A stretch of DNA of 64,000 nt, from positions 96,699-160,698 of the forward strand of contig QHWB01000038.1 in the NCBI GenBank assembly GCA_003222395.1, written 5' to 3'. Shown in pieces: positions 1 through 8,617 of the stretch. A program made the position numbers and the translations under genes. Numbering within the stretch: position 1 is the first letter of the stretch; each line of letters opens with the position of its first letter. This DNA is from Acidobacteriota bacterium (GTDB lineage: Bacteria > Acidobacteriota > Vicinamibacteria > Vicinamibacterales > CAVVIG01). A model generated the notes under the pieces. That model saw only the letters and a program-made list of their open reading frames with translations. It made no database searches and was not told where the DNA came from.

Positions 1-1
1 T

Positions 2-184
2 CACGGTATCGACCCACTGCCGCTCAAGACGCGCTTTCTCCCGTTGTATGGACGTCTACCACGTCCGCTGGCGCTCCTCGGCCTTGCGGCAATCACCGCG
101 GTGAGTCTCCCCTACGATCTGCTGTTCGGAGGGCGCCAACCGCAACGCTCGTGGCACAAGCTGTTCGTCCTCACTCGGACATGA
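2..184 (+). CDS. Unknown protein, C-terminal 60 residues only
   Basis: The reading frame is open from the left edge and ends at a TGA at 182-184. The visible part has a hydrophobic stretch (LALLGLAAITAVSLPYDLLF) flanked by basic residues, so it is probably the last transmembrane or membrane-associated segment of a longer protein. Its stop overlaps the next start as ATGA, which links it to the downstream operon. I do not recognise the family. The start lies outside the window. Confidence 0.6.
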   Translation, partial: HGIDPLPLKTRFLPLYGRLPRPLALLGLAAITAVSLPYDLLFGGRQPQRSWHKLFVLTRT

Positions 185-1518
185 GTCGCCGCTTCCTGTC
201 ACGGCGCATGGGTCCCGCGTGGATAGCGGCGATTCTGGCGGGCATTCTCGCGGCCGCGGCGCCGTGGCTCGAGCGGCTGCGACCGCTGTCGATTGGGGAA
301 CGGACCGCGTCCGAGGTGCACGTCACCAGCGGCGAGGACAGGGGCATCGGATCGCTGCGCGAAGCCATCTTCCTGGCAGACCGGGCCGACCGTCGTGTCC
401 GCATCCTGATCCAGGTGCCGCTGATCCGGCTCGGCGATCCTCTGCCGCCCATCATCAACCCGAAAGGGGTATCGATCGAGGCCGGAGCCGGGAGCGTGAG
501 ACTGGACGCGACCGGTGTCACGGCCGGCGCCGTGCTCGACGTCTCTGCGCCGGAAACCCTCATCTCAGGCGTCGAAGTCTACGGAGCGCCGGAACAGGCC
601 ATCCTGTTGCGGAACGGCGGCGCGAGGCTGACCAACGTGAGCCTCCGAAAGTCGCAGACTGGAATTTACGTCGTGGACGGCGTCGCCGATCTGACAGTCA
701 GCCAATCGCTGTTCGACGGCAACGCGGTCGGGATCCACGTCGATTCGCGCACGGACGGCATTCGTCTCGTGGACAACCGCTTTCAAGCGCACTCGAACGC
801 GGCCATCTGGTCGGTCGCGCCTGACGGTCCCGATCCTGGCTCGTCGGCGCCCATCGTCATCGTGGGAAACCGTTTCGACCGCGACCGGGTGTCCGTCGTG
901 TTGATCAATGCCGCGGCACGTCTCGAGCGCAACACATTCGTTGGAGCGCGTACGGCCGCGATGCTCCTCAACGGCGCCGCCGCCATCGTCCGGAACAATC
1001 ACATACGGTCCGGTCTTGGCTTCGGCATCAGCGCGGAGTCGCTCGACCACTCCGTCATCTCCGACAACGAGATCGATCACAACTGCGCCGGCGGCATTCT
1101 CGTGCGCAACGCTCAAGACACGCTCGTGGTGTCGAACCGCCTGTACACCAACGGATACGGCATCGTGATGGTCCTCGGTGCCGTGCGCAGTCCGAATACC
1201 GTCGCCGACAACCTGATCGTGAGGCATGTCGAGGACGGCCTGTACATCATCGGAGCCTCGCCGCGAATCCAGCGAAACCGGTTGATGCAGAACCGGCGCG
1301 CGGGTCTGCGCCTGTCATCGCTCCTGGCGGTCGGAACAGCTGCGGTCAGTTCCGAACCGTTCGTCGAAGCCAATCTGCTCGAGGGGAATGGCACCGACGT
1401 CCCGGTGCTCGATTCCTTCCGGACATCGACCGGCGCAGAACCTTCCGGCGGTCCACCTGACTGTGCGTGGCGGCTGGACCCGATCGAACCGCGCCAGCAG
1501 ATCGCGAGATCTCAATGA
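181..1518 (+). CDS. Membrane-anchored right-handed beta-helix protein
   Basis: A 445-residue protein. Residues 13-28 form an uncleaved-looking hydrophobic anchor. A GSLREA motif (57-62) resembles the CSLREA motif that often starts secreted repeat proteins. The rest is built of short repeats such as VSNRLYTNGYGIVMV and ISDNEIDHNCAGGILV, typical of NosD/pectate-lyase-like parallel beta-helices, which bind or cut polysaccharide or serve as surface scaffolds. The start at 181 is chosen because it overlaps the previous stop (ATGA); an in-frame ATG at 151 lacks such support. It is translationally coupled at both ends, so it probably acts with the c-di-GMP and two-component genes downstream. No catalytic residues could be assigned. 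Confidence 0.72.
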   Translation: MSRRFLSRRMGPAWIAAILAGILAAAAPWLERLRPLSIGERTASEVHVTSGEDRGIGSLREAIFLADRADRRVRILIQVPLIRLGDPLPPIINPKGVSIEAGAGSVRLDATGVTAGAVLDVSAPETLISGVEVYGAPEQAILLRNGGARLTNVSLRKSQTGIYVVDGVADLTVSQSLFDGNAVGIHVDSRTDGIRLVDNRFQAHSNAAIWSVAPDGPDPGSSAPIVIVGNRFDRDRVSVVLINAAARLERNTFVGARTAAMLLNGAAAIVRNNHIRSGLGFGISAESLDHSVISDNEIDHNCAGGILVRNAQDTLVVSNRLYTNGYGIVMVLGAVRSPNTVADNLIVRHVEDGLYIIGASPRIQRNRLMQNRRAGLRLSSLLAVGTAAVSSEPFVEANLLEGNGTDVPVLDSFRTSTGAEPSGGPPDCAWRLDPIEPRQQIARSQ

Positions 1519-3359
1519 CGGTCGCAGCCCGTCTCGAGCGGCCTCACGACAATCTCGTCGGGATGCTCGAGCGCAAACGCATGATCGACGGCGCATGGGT
1601 GGTGTGTCTGGGCGTCGTGCTCGGCGCCGTCACGGTGACGTGGTTCGTTCGCGCACTGGACATCAATCTGTTGCGTGTTGCGGCGTCGGTATTCGCGTAT
1701 GTGCTGATCCAGCTCGCCGTCTCGACTGCGACAGAACGGCTCGAATCGAGCGCGGCCGTCACCTTCGCTCTGCGGACGATGCTCCTCGCCGGCGTCGCGT
1801 TTCTGACGGTTCTTTGGCATCTCGTCGGCGGACTCGAGAACCCGGTCTTCCTGGCGGCGTTCACGCTGCCCGTCATCATGAGCGGCTTGATGATGACCGG
1901 ATCGCAGACGCTGGTGACCGCCCTCGTGTCGGTGTTGCTCGTGACGGGCATCGCCCTCGTCGAATCACCGGATCTTCGCTGGTACGCCGCCCAGCTCCAC
2001 ATGCTCCCGCTGGCGAAAGCGGCTGCCCTGGCCGCGTCGCACATCCCACGCGTCGACGCGGTGACGGGCTTCGAGACGAGCGCGACGTATCAATTCACGG
2101 TGCTGGTCATGTTCGCGGCCGTGCAGATGACCGTGGCATTTCTGTCACGTCCACTCGCCGTGCTTCTGGTTCGCGTGAACAGCCGGCTCGAGGTCTCGGG
2201 CAAGATGCTCACGGAGGTGCAGGGACTGTTTCACGCGGTGCTGTGCGCCGCGCCGGAGCCAGCCGCCATCGTATATGCCGACACCGGTCAGATGATCCAG
2301 GCGAGCGACAGCTTCTTCAAGCGAATGCTCGTCAGACCGAGCGAGGTCGTCGGACGCGGACTGTTCGAGGTCGTGCGGTTCGCCGATCCCGACGGCGTCA
2401 CCGCCGCCCTCGAGGCGCAGAGCGGGGAGCTGCCCTTCTGCGTCTACCGCGTGCACGACGAGACGCGCGTCGCGAACGTCTATTTTTATCGCACCGAACA
2501 CCGCGGCCTCCGGTACCTCTACGTCGGCTTCCAGGAAGTCACCGAGCTCTACTACCTTCAATCCGCATTCGATGCCGTCGACGATCCGCTGATGGTCGTC
2601 GCCGGGGATGCGCGTCTGCACTACGCGAACCGGACTGCGAAGGCGATCTTCGGTGACTTGTATTTCGGAATGGAGTTGTCGTCCGTTCCGAAGCTGACGG
2701 CGCTCCTTGCCGAGTCCGATGGCGCTGGCGACGGAGAAGACGACGCGCATCATGTCGTCGATGGCCGGCCTTACGACGTTCGACGCCTCGTGGCGCGCCT
2801 GCCGGGAGAGACGGGAGCCTGCACGATCCTCTGGCTGCACTGCATCGCGAAAGAACAGGCACTGTTCGAACAGGCTGTTCGAGATCCGCTCACCGGCGCG
2901 TATAACCGGCGATACTTCCACGACGCTCTCGTGCGTCATCTCGGGAAAGGCAAGGTCGGACGCCAGCTTGCCTGTGCGTACTTCGATCTCGACGACTTCA
3001 AACCCATCAACGATCGCTTGGGGCATGCCGCGGGCGACGCGGCATTGATAGGGTTCATCACGACAACGAAGAGCCAGCTTCGAGCGGTCGACGTGCTCGC
3101 TCGCCTCGGCGGTGACGAATTCGCGGTCCTGTTCGTCAACTGCGACCTGACGGTCGCCGATTCCGCCATTACGCGGATCCGAACGCTTTTGAACACCGAA
3201 GGGTGGATGTTCGAAGGGCAGCGCAGGACCCTCAGTTTTTCTTCCGGACTCGCTGCGTGCCATCCCGAGGATGACGTCCGGTCGCTGTTGCAGCGGACGG
3301 ACCGGGCGGTCTACGCGGCGAAGGCCGCGGGGAAGGGGCGCAGCGCAATCGAGTCATGA
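1515..3359 (+). CDS. Membrane PAS-GGDEF diguanylate cyclase
   Basis: A 614-residue protein. The first ~195 residues hold several hydrophobic helices. Two PAS-like regions follow (about 230-340 and 350-440), then a GGDEF domain from about residue 455 (RDPLTGAYNRR). The active-site signature GGDEF is intact at about 531-535, and an RxxD inhibitory site (RAVD) sits exactly five residues before it. The enzyme should therefore make c-di-GMP from two GTP and be product-inhibited. The start at 1515 overlaps the previous stop as ATGA; an upstream in-frame ATG at 1467 would overlap the beta-helix gene by about 50 bases and is less likely. An HD-GYP phosphodiesterase lies 2.3 kb downstream. Confidence 0.88.
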   Translation: MTVAARLERPHDNLVGMLERKRMIDGAWVVCLGVVLGAVTVTWFVRALDINLLRVAASVFAYVLIQLAVSTATERLESSAAVTFALRTMLLAGVAFLTVLWHLVGGLENPVFLAAFTLPVIMSGLMMTGSQTLVTALVSVLLVTGIALVESPDLRWYAAQLHMLPLAKAAALAASHIPRVDAVTGFETSATYQFTVLVMFAAVQMTVAFLSRPLAVLLVRVNSRLEVSGKMLTEVQGLFHAVLCAAPEPAAIVYADTGQMIQASDSFFKRMLVRPSEVVGRGLFEVVRFADPDGVTAALEAQSGELPFCVYRVHDETRVANVYFYRTEHRGLRYLYVGFQEVTELYYLQSAFDAVDDPLMVVAGDARLHYANRTAKAIFGDLYFGMELSSVPKLTALLAESDGAGDGEDDAHHVVDGRPYDVRRLVARLPGETGACTILWLHCIAKEQALFEQAVRDPLTGAYNRRYFHDALVRHLGKGKVGRQLACAYFDLDDFKPINDRLGHAAGDAALIGFITTTKSQLRAVDVLARLGGDEFAVLFVNCDLTVADSAITRIRTLLNTEGWMFEGQRRTLSFSSGLAACHPEDDVRSLLQRTDRAVYAAKAAGKGRSAIES

Positions 3360-4150
3360 AGACTCTTGCCGCGCTTACCGTCGGCCTCATCGCGTTCCAC
3401 CGTCCGGCATTCGCTCAGGACAGGGAACCCAATGCCTTGTACCTGACCGGCGAGGCCGATTCGAGTCCGACGTTCTCGGGCGGTGCCGCCGAAGCTGATT
3501 GGGTGCACGCCGTCTCGTCTCGTTCCGGCATCACACTCGGCGGCGGATCGACGGCCGTCGCCGACCTCCATTGGCATTACGGGCTGGCCGGCGGCTATCT
3601 GCGCCGCCACCGCGTTGTTTACGCTGGCCGCATCGGCCTGGGAGGCGGACGGGCGCATGAAGACGGCTTCTCGTACGCCCGATATGTCGGAACAGTGGCC
3701 GTGCCAATTGCAGGCGGCGTTCACGGAGAAGCCGAGGCGCAGTACGTGCGGGTCGCGGGCAGTGCGGCAATGGTGTTCAAGGTGGGTTCTGTATATTCCG
3801 GAATTCGCGGAGTGAGCCTGCGAGCGGCGTACTACTCGACTTCGTCGGCAATGTCGCGTGCACATTTGGTATCAGGCCAGGGCGAGTGGAACGGCGGTCG
3901 CTTTTCAGTGCTCGGCGGGGGGGCCAAGGCAGCCGGATCGGTGCGGCCGGTCGTTGTGGCGCCGACCGATCTGACGACGCACCCGTCGGCTGAACTGTTC
4001 GGCGGCGCGTCGGTAGCCGTGGGGCGCTCACGCCTGATCGGTTCAGTACAGATGGTGCCGCAGACACCGGGCAGGCTGATTCGAGTCGTCACGACGTTGA
4101 AGCTCTCGCTCGAGTCTTCCGCAGAACCGCCGCGGCAGGACGCTCGATGA
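3356..4150 (+). CDS. Predicted small outer-membrane beta-barrel protein
   Basis: A 264-residue exported protein. The N-terminus (MKTLAALTVGLIAFHRPAFA) is a signal peptide with a likely cut after AFA. The remainder alternates polar and hydrophobic residues in glycine-rich strands (AGGYLRRHRVVYAGRIGLGGG and similar), as in small outer-membrane barrels. No named family is recognised. It overlaps the cyclase gene and the kinase gene by 4 bases each, so it is made with them. It may be the outer-membrane part of a polysaccharide or envelope function controlled by this operon; that is inference from position. Confidence 0.65.
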   Translation: MKTLAALTVGLIAFHRPAFAQDREPNALYLTGEADSSPTFSGGAAEADWVHAVSSRSGITLGGGSTAVADLHWHYGLAGGYLRRHRVVYAGRIGLGGGRAHEDGFSYARYVGTVAVPIAGGVHGEAEAQYVRVAGSAAMVFKVGSVYSGIRGVSLRAAYYSTSSAMSRAHLVSGQGEWNGGRFSVLGGGAKAAGSVRPVVVAPTDLTTHPSAELFGGASVAVGRSRLIGSVQMVPQTPGRLIRVVTTLKLSLESSAEPPRQDAR

Positions 4151-4884
4151 CTCGTCAGAATGGGAACCGGCGCACGGTGACATGGTCGACCGAGGCCGTT
4201 CAGGCACGCGAGCAGGCGCGGGAAGCGGAGCGTCGCCGGCTCGCCCGCGAGCTTCACGACGAACTTGGCCACGCGCTGTTCGGATTGAAGATGCACATTG
4301 CATGGCTTCAGCACCGCGTGTTGACGCTTCCGAGCGCCGAGTCGGCCGACATTCGCGAGCGGCTGCCCGCGATGCTCGACCTCGTCGAGCGCTCGGTGCG
4401 CACGGTCAACGAAATCGTGACCGATCTCCGGCCGCCGGCGCTGGACCAGCTCGGGTTGATCGCGGCGCTCGAATGGCAGGCCGAATCGTTCGCGCGGCGA
4501 TCCGGGTTGCGATGCCGATTCCTGGGAACCGGCGACGTGGACGAACTGGACGCCGGCCGCGCGACGGCGGTGTTCCGGATGTTTCAGGAGATGCTCACCA
4601 ACGTCGAGCGACACGCGCGCGCCAGCCGCGTCAACGTGGTCGTTCGGCGCCTGAACGATCGACTGAGTCTTCGCGTCCGCGACAACGGCCGCGGCGTTCA
4701 TCCCGGGAAAGTCGCGGCGCCCGACTCCTTCGGGCTGCTGGGTATGCGCGAGCGCGCGTTGCTGCTCGGGGGCGACTTGACGATTCGCAGCGCGCCGCGC
4801 CGGGGCACGACAGTCGTCGCGACGATTCCGCTGGCGAACCGCCGCTTCAAATCGCGCGCGGTCAAGGATGGCAACGGCCGATGA
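4147..4884 (+). CDS. NarL-type sensor histidine kinase, soluble
   Basis: A 245-residue kinase with no transmembrane segment or obvious input domain. The HisKA_3 dimerisation and phosphoacceptor helix reads RRLARELHDELGHAL with His37 as acceptor. The ATP-binding part carries the N-box (MLTNVERHARA), DNGRG and GLLGMRERALLLGG, typical of NarX/DegS-like kinases. A coiled-coil-like N-terminus (QAREQAREAERRR) may receive a signal from a partner. It overlaps the upstream barrel gene (ATGA at 4147) and the downstream regulator (ATGA at 4881), so it is paired with the latter. Confidence 0.88.
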   Translation: MTRQNGNRRTVTWSTEAVQAREQAREAERRRLARELHDELGHALFGLKMHIAWLQHRVLTLPSAESADIRERLPAMLDLVERSVRTVNEIVTDLRPPALDQLGLIAALEWQAESFARRSGLRCRFLGTGDVDELDAGRATAVFRMFQEMLTNVERHARASRVNVVVRRLNDRLSLRVRDNGRGVHPGKVAAPDSFGLLGMRERALLLGGDLTIRSAPRRGTTVVATIPLANRRFKSRAVKDGNGR

Positions 4885-5513
4885 TTCGAGTCCTCGTCAT
4901 CGACGACCACGGCCTCGTCCGGCAGGGCATCCGCCAGTTTCTCGCCGATACCCCCGACATCATCGTCGGCGCAGATGCATCGAATGCCGCGGACGGCCTC
5001 GCGCGCGCGCGCCGTGAACAGTGGGGCGCAGTTCTGCTCGATCTCACGCTGCCGGACAGTCACGGTCTGGACGTTTTGAAGGAGCTGCGGAGGGAACAAC
5101 CGGATGTGCCGATCCTCGTCTTGAGCATGCACCCGGAAGATCAGTTTGCGCTGCGCGCCATTCGAGCGGGAGCGTCCGGCTATCTCACGAAAAACAGCGC
5201 ACCGGAGGAGCTCGTGACCGCCATTCGCGCCGTCGTCTCCGGGCGGCATTACCTCAGTCCTTGGCTGGCGGAGCGCCTGGCCCGAGAGGCGACCGGGCAT
5301 CCATTCAACGCCGCACACGAACAGTTATCCGATCGTGAATATCAGGTGCTGATGCGAATTGCCTCGGGGAAGACCACCAAGCAGATTGCCTCTGAGATGA
5401 ATATCAGCCCGAAGACCGTGAGCACGTATCGCACGCGGCTGTCCGAGAAGATGCATCTCACAACGGACGCCGAGTTGACCGCCTACGTGTTTCGTAATCG
5501 TCTGCTCGAATAA
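4881..5513 (+). CDS. NarL/LuxR-family response regulator
   Basis: A 210-residue regulator. The receiver domain has the acidic pair in VIDDHG, the phosphoacceptor Asp54 (LLDLTLPD) and the conserved Lys in GYLTKN. A LuxR-type helix-turn-helix follows (LSDREYQVLMRIASG ... NISPKTVSTYRTRL). It is the last gene of the coupled operon that begins before base 1, and is the cognate partner of the kinase it overlaps. Its likely targets are unknown; the operon's own promoter lies outside the window. Confidence 0.9.
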   Translation: MIRVLVIDDHGLVRQGIRQFLADTPDIIVGADASNAADGLARARREQWGAVLLDLTLPDSHGLDVLKELRREQPDVPILVLSMHPEDQFALRAIRAGASGYLTKNSAPEELVTAIRAVVSGRHYLSPWLAERLAREATGHPFNAAHEQLSDREYQVLMRIASGKTTKQIASEMNISPKTVSTYRTRLSEKMHLTTDAELTAYVFRNRLLE

Positions 5514-5565
5514 GCACGCCGCTTCGCGCCTGTCAGGTTCAGACCTACATCCGACCGCCCTCAAA

Positions 5566-5623
5566 GCGCACGCCGAATCGGGATATCTGCTGAGCTCACG
5601 ATCAGGATCTAACCGGCGTGCGC
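5566..5623. promoter_or_regulatory. Long-looped 10-bp inverted repeat before the HD-GYP operon
   Basis: GCGCACGCCG at 5566-5575 is matched exactly by CGGCGTGCGC at 5614-5623, with 38 bases between. It lies between the stop of the regulator gene and the HD-GYP start at 5681. It could be a factor binding site or a weak terminator; there is no T-tract. Confidence 0.35.
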
Positions 5624-5680
5624 CTCTGCAGCTCGGGTCCTAGCATTACTGACGAGTTACGGACGACATCAGGAGCGAAC

Positions 5681-6244
5681 ATGAAAACAATTTCCATGGA
5701 TGTGTTGACCGCGGCGATCTCGTCCGACCCGGCGACACGCGAGCACATGAACCGCGTCCGCGGCTACGCCGTCAGCCTCGCCCTCGTGCTCGGCGTGCGA
5801 AACCACTCGCTGCTCGAGGCGATCGACGAGGCCGCGTTGCTCCACGACATCGGAAAGGTCGCGATTCCCTCCCACATCCTCAACAAACCGGATCGGCTCA
5901 CAACGGCTGAATTCGAGGAAATGAAACGGCACGTCGACGTCGGCGCCGACATGCTGGCGCAATTTTCGCTGCACGCGGCGGTCGCTCCCATCGTGCGGGC
6001 CCACCACGAGAACTGGGACGGCACCGGATACCTCAGAGGGTTGCAACGACGCACGATCCCGCTCGGGGCGCGCATCGTTTCGGTGGTCGATTGCTTCGAT
6101 GCGCTGACGTCCGACCGTCCGTATCGTGCGCGTATTCCTCGTGAGGAAGCGCTGCAAATCGTCCGGAGCCGCCAGGGAACGATGTACGACCCGGCGGTCG
6201 TCGATGCGTTCGTGCGCGTCTATGACATGGAGACCGAATCATGA
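5681..6244 (+). CDS. HD-GYP domain protein, putative c-di-GMP phosphodiesterase
   Basis: A 187-residue single-domain protein. The metal-binding HD pair is His55-Asp56 (LLHDIGKVAIP), followed by the HHENWDGTGYLRG segment and the DCFDALTSDRPYR motif. The GYP signature is GYL here, a change at the defining proline; the metal ligands look complete, so c-di-GMP hydrolysis is likely but not certain. The start at 5681 is preceded by AGGAG at 5671. It overlaps the hybrid kinase gene (ATGA, 6241-6244). With no attached receiver domain, it is probably controlled through that kinase or acts as a free enzyme opposing the GGDEF protein upstream. Confidence 0.85.
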   Translation: MKTISMDVLTAAISSDPATREHMNRVRGYAVSLALVLGVRNHSLLEAIDEAALLHDIGKVAIPSHILNKPDRLTTAEFEEMKRHVDVGADMLAQFSLHAAVAPIVRAHHENWDGTGYLRGLQRRTIPLGARIVSVVDCFDALTSDRPYRARIPREEALQIVRSRQGTMYDPAVVDAFVRVYDMETES

Positions 6245-8607
6245 ATACAACGGCGATTCAGGCCGGGCCCCGGGCGCTCGTCAGCGCGATCGCCGATTTC
6301 GGCGCGCTCGCGAACCGCGACACCGACGTCCGCGTGCTTCTCGATCGCGCCGTGCAGGTCGTGGCGGCGAACCTTTGTATCGACTGCTGCCACATCTATC
6401 GGGCGTCGCTTGCCATGCACGAGCTCGAGCTCGCCGACGGCGTTGGTCGAGGCTCCGCATCCATCCGGTGCGACGCGCGGCGCATCGCCCGCGAGACGCT
6501 CGACAGGCTCGAAGCCGGCATCACCGAACCGCTCCGGACCGACACGGCGTTGTCGCTCGTCATCGATGGCGATTCGTCCCCGTTCGGGATCCTCGTCGCC
6601 TGCGGCACGACGCGGCGCACGTTCACGCGCCCGGACGAGGAGTTCGTGCGATCGGTCGTCGGCGTGCTCACCGACGCGATTCGCCGAGCTCACTCCGTGC
6701 GCGACAAGGCTCGCTTCCAGGCCGTCGTGACGTCGACCGGCGACGCCATCATCGAGGTGACGAAAGAGGGGCGCATTTTCAACTGGAACGCGGCTGCCGA
6801 AGCGCTGTTCGAGCGGCCGGGCCACGACGCCATCGGCACGTCGGCGGCTGCGCTGTTTCCCGAAAGCGATGCCGACGCGTTCTTTCCGATGCTCGCGCTG
6901 GTCTCCCGCGGAACCACGCTCGGTCCGATGGAAATGGATCTTCGGAAGACCGGTGGGAACACGGTCGAAGCGCTGCTCCGCCTCTCCCCGATCGTTCTCT
7001 CCGATGGCCGGATCACCGCCGTCTCTATGAGCGTGCGGGACTTGCGTGAGAAACGACTCGCGGATCGGGCTCTGAGGATGCATGGCGACATTCTCGAGAA
7101 CATGCCCGCGGCGGTGATCGTCTGGCGACTGGACGATCTCGAGGATCCTTCGTCGCTGCGCCTGGTCACGGCGAATCGTCAGGCCGACGCCGTGGTCGGC
7201 GTCTCGCTCGGAGAAAGGATCGGCGAGCGATTCGCCGATGTTCCGCTCGAATTGAGCGGTCCCGACGATCCGATCGCGTACGCCACGGTCGTGCGGACAT
7301 CGGAGCCGATCGATTTCGGGGAGCGTTCGACGGGCGCCGGTCGCGGCGGAGTGCGATGGCACCAGGTGCGCGCATTCCCGCTTCCCGATCGGTCGGTCGG
7401 CATCGTCTTCCACGATGTGACCGATCAGCGCGAGCTCGCCACTCAACTGCAGCACGCGCAGCGGCTGGAAGTCATCGGGCGGCTCGCCGGCGGAGTCGCC
7501 CACGATTTCAACAACCTGCTGACGATCATCAACGGGTACAGCGAGATGCTTCGGCCGAAGATTGACGGCGACGCCTCGGCGATCGAGGACCTCGACGAGA
7601 TCGAACGCGCGTCGCATTCGGCCCACCAGCTGACACGGCAGCTCCTCGCGTTCGGCCGTCGCCAGGTGCTCCGGCCGGAACCGATCGATCTGCGCAGCTT
7701 CCTCGGCTCGTCGCGTCGCATGTTGAACCGTCTGATCGGAGAAGACATCGAACTGTGTGTCGTCGGACATGATCCCGTCATCGTCTGTGCCGATGCCGGC
7801 CAACTCGAGCAGGTCCTCCTGAACCTGGCCGTAAACGCCCGCGATGCGATGCCCGCCGGCGGGAAACTCTTCGTCGAGTCGAATCTCGTCGAGATCGGAA
7901 CGGACCCGGTCGTGCCGGCCGGGAAGTACGGAATGCTGACCGTGAGCGATACAGGTCTCGGTATGGACGCCTCGACGCTTGCCCGCGCATTCGAGCCGTT
8001 CTTCACCACGAAGGAAGTGGGCAGAGGGACCGGACTTGGCCTGTCGACGGTTCACGGGATCGTCAAGCAGAGCGGCGGCCACATTACCGTGAAGAGCGAG
8101 CCGGGAGAAGGATCGACGTTCACGATTTATCTGCCTGCCATTGACGAGACGGTGATCGAACCCGAACCTGTCACATCGCCCGTTCGGATCTGCTCGATGG
8201 CCTCGCACACGGTCTTGCTGGTCGAAGACGACGAGACGGTGCGGTTCCTCGTGCAGAAAGTGCTGAATCGCGCCGGCCTGACCGTTCTGGAGGCACGCGA
8301 TCCTGACCAGGCGATGCGGCTCGCGGATCGATTCACCGGCTCCATCGATCTGCTCATCACCGACGTGGTGATGCCGCGTCAGAGCGGATCGGAGCTGGCC
8401 GCGCGTCTGGCGATGCGCTTTCCGGCGATCAAAGTGATCTATATGTCCGGTTACATGCGGGAGGCCTGCTCCGGTCACTGCAAGCTGCCGCCAAACGCGA
8501 TGTTCGTCCAGAAGCCATTCGTGCCGGCCGACCTGATCGACGGTGTGCAGCGTGTGCTCCAGGCCGGAACGAGTCGGACGAACCGGACCGATCAGCAACC
8601 GATGTGA
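6241..8607 (+). CDS. Hybrid sensor histidine kinase (GAF-PAS-HisKA-HATPase-REC)
   Basis: A 788-residue cytoplasmic kinase. A GAF-like region occupies about 10-150 and PAS-like regions about 155-280 and 285-400. The phosphoacceptor His421 lies in AHDFNNLLTIINGYSEML, the subtype seen in many soluble hybrid kinases. The ATPase core shows the N-box (NLAVNARDAMPAG) and GRGTGLGLSTVHGI. A C-terminal receiver (about 660-780) carries acidic residues in VEDDE and phosphoacceptor Asp708 (LLITDVVMP). It is coupled to the HD-GYP gene by ATGA, suggesting the pair forms one signalling unit. Confidence 0.9.
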   Translation: MNTTAIQAGPRALVSAIADFGALANRDTDVRVLLDRAVQVVAANLCIDCCHIYRASLAMHELELADGVGRGSASIRCDARRIARETLDRLEAGITEPLRTDTALSLVIDGDSSPFGILVACGTTRRTFTRPDEEFVRSVVGVLTDAIRRAHSVRDKARFQAVVTSTGDAIIEVTKEGRIFNWNAAAEALFERPGHDAIGTSAAALFPESDADAFFPMLALVSRGTTLGPMEMDLRKTGGNTVEALLRLSPIVLSDGRITAVSMSVRDLREKRLADRALRMHGDILENMPAAVIVWRLDDLEDPSSLRLVTANRQADAVVGVSLGERIGERFADVPLELSGPDDPIAYATVVRTSEPIDFGERSTGAGRGGVRWHQVRAFPLPDRSVGIVFHDVTDQRELATQLQHAQRLEVIGRLAGGVAHDFNNLLTIINGYSEMLRPKIDGDASAIEDLDEIERASHSAHQLTRQLLAFGRRQVLRPEPIDLRSFLGSSRRMLNRLIGEDIELCVVGHDPVIVCADAGQLEQVLLNLAVNARDAMPAGGKLFVESNLVEIGTDPVVPAGKYGMLTVSDTGLGMDASTLARAFEPFFTTKEVGRGTGLGLSTVHGIVKQSGGHITVKSEPGEGSTFTIYLPAIDETVIEPEPVTSPVRICSMASHTVLLVEDDETVRFLVQKVLNRAGLTVLEARDPDQAMRLADRFTGSIDLLITDVVMPRQSGSELAARLAMRFPAIKVIYMSGYMREACSGHCKLPPNAMFVQKPFVPADLIDGVQRVLQAGTSRTNRTDQQPM

Positions 8608-8617
8608 TCGGTTCCCT

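Noticed and set aside
6220..8598. A 792-codon open frame antisense to the hybrid kinase gene
   Set aside because: It is a shadow of a GC-rich gene with strong codon bias; it has no family motifs and the opposite strand encodes a clear kinase.
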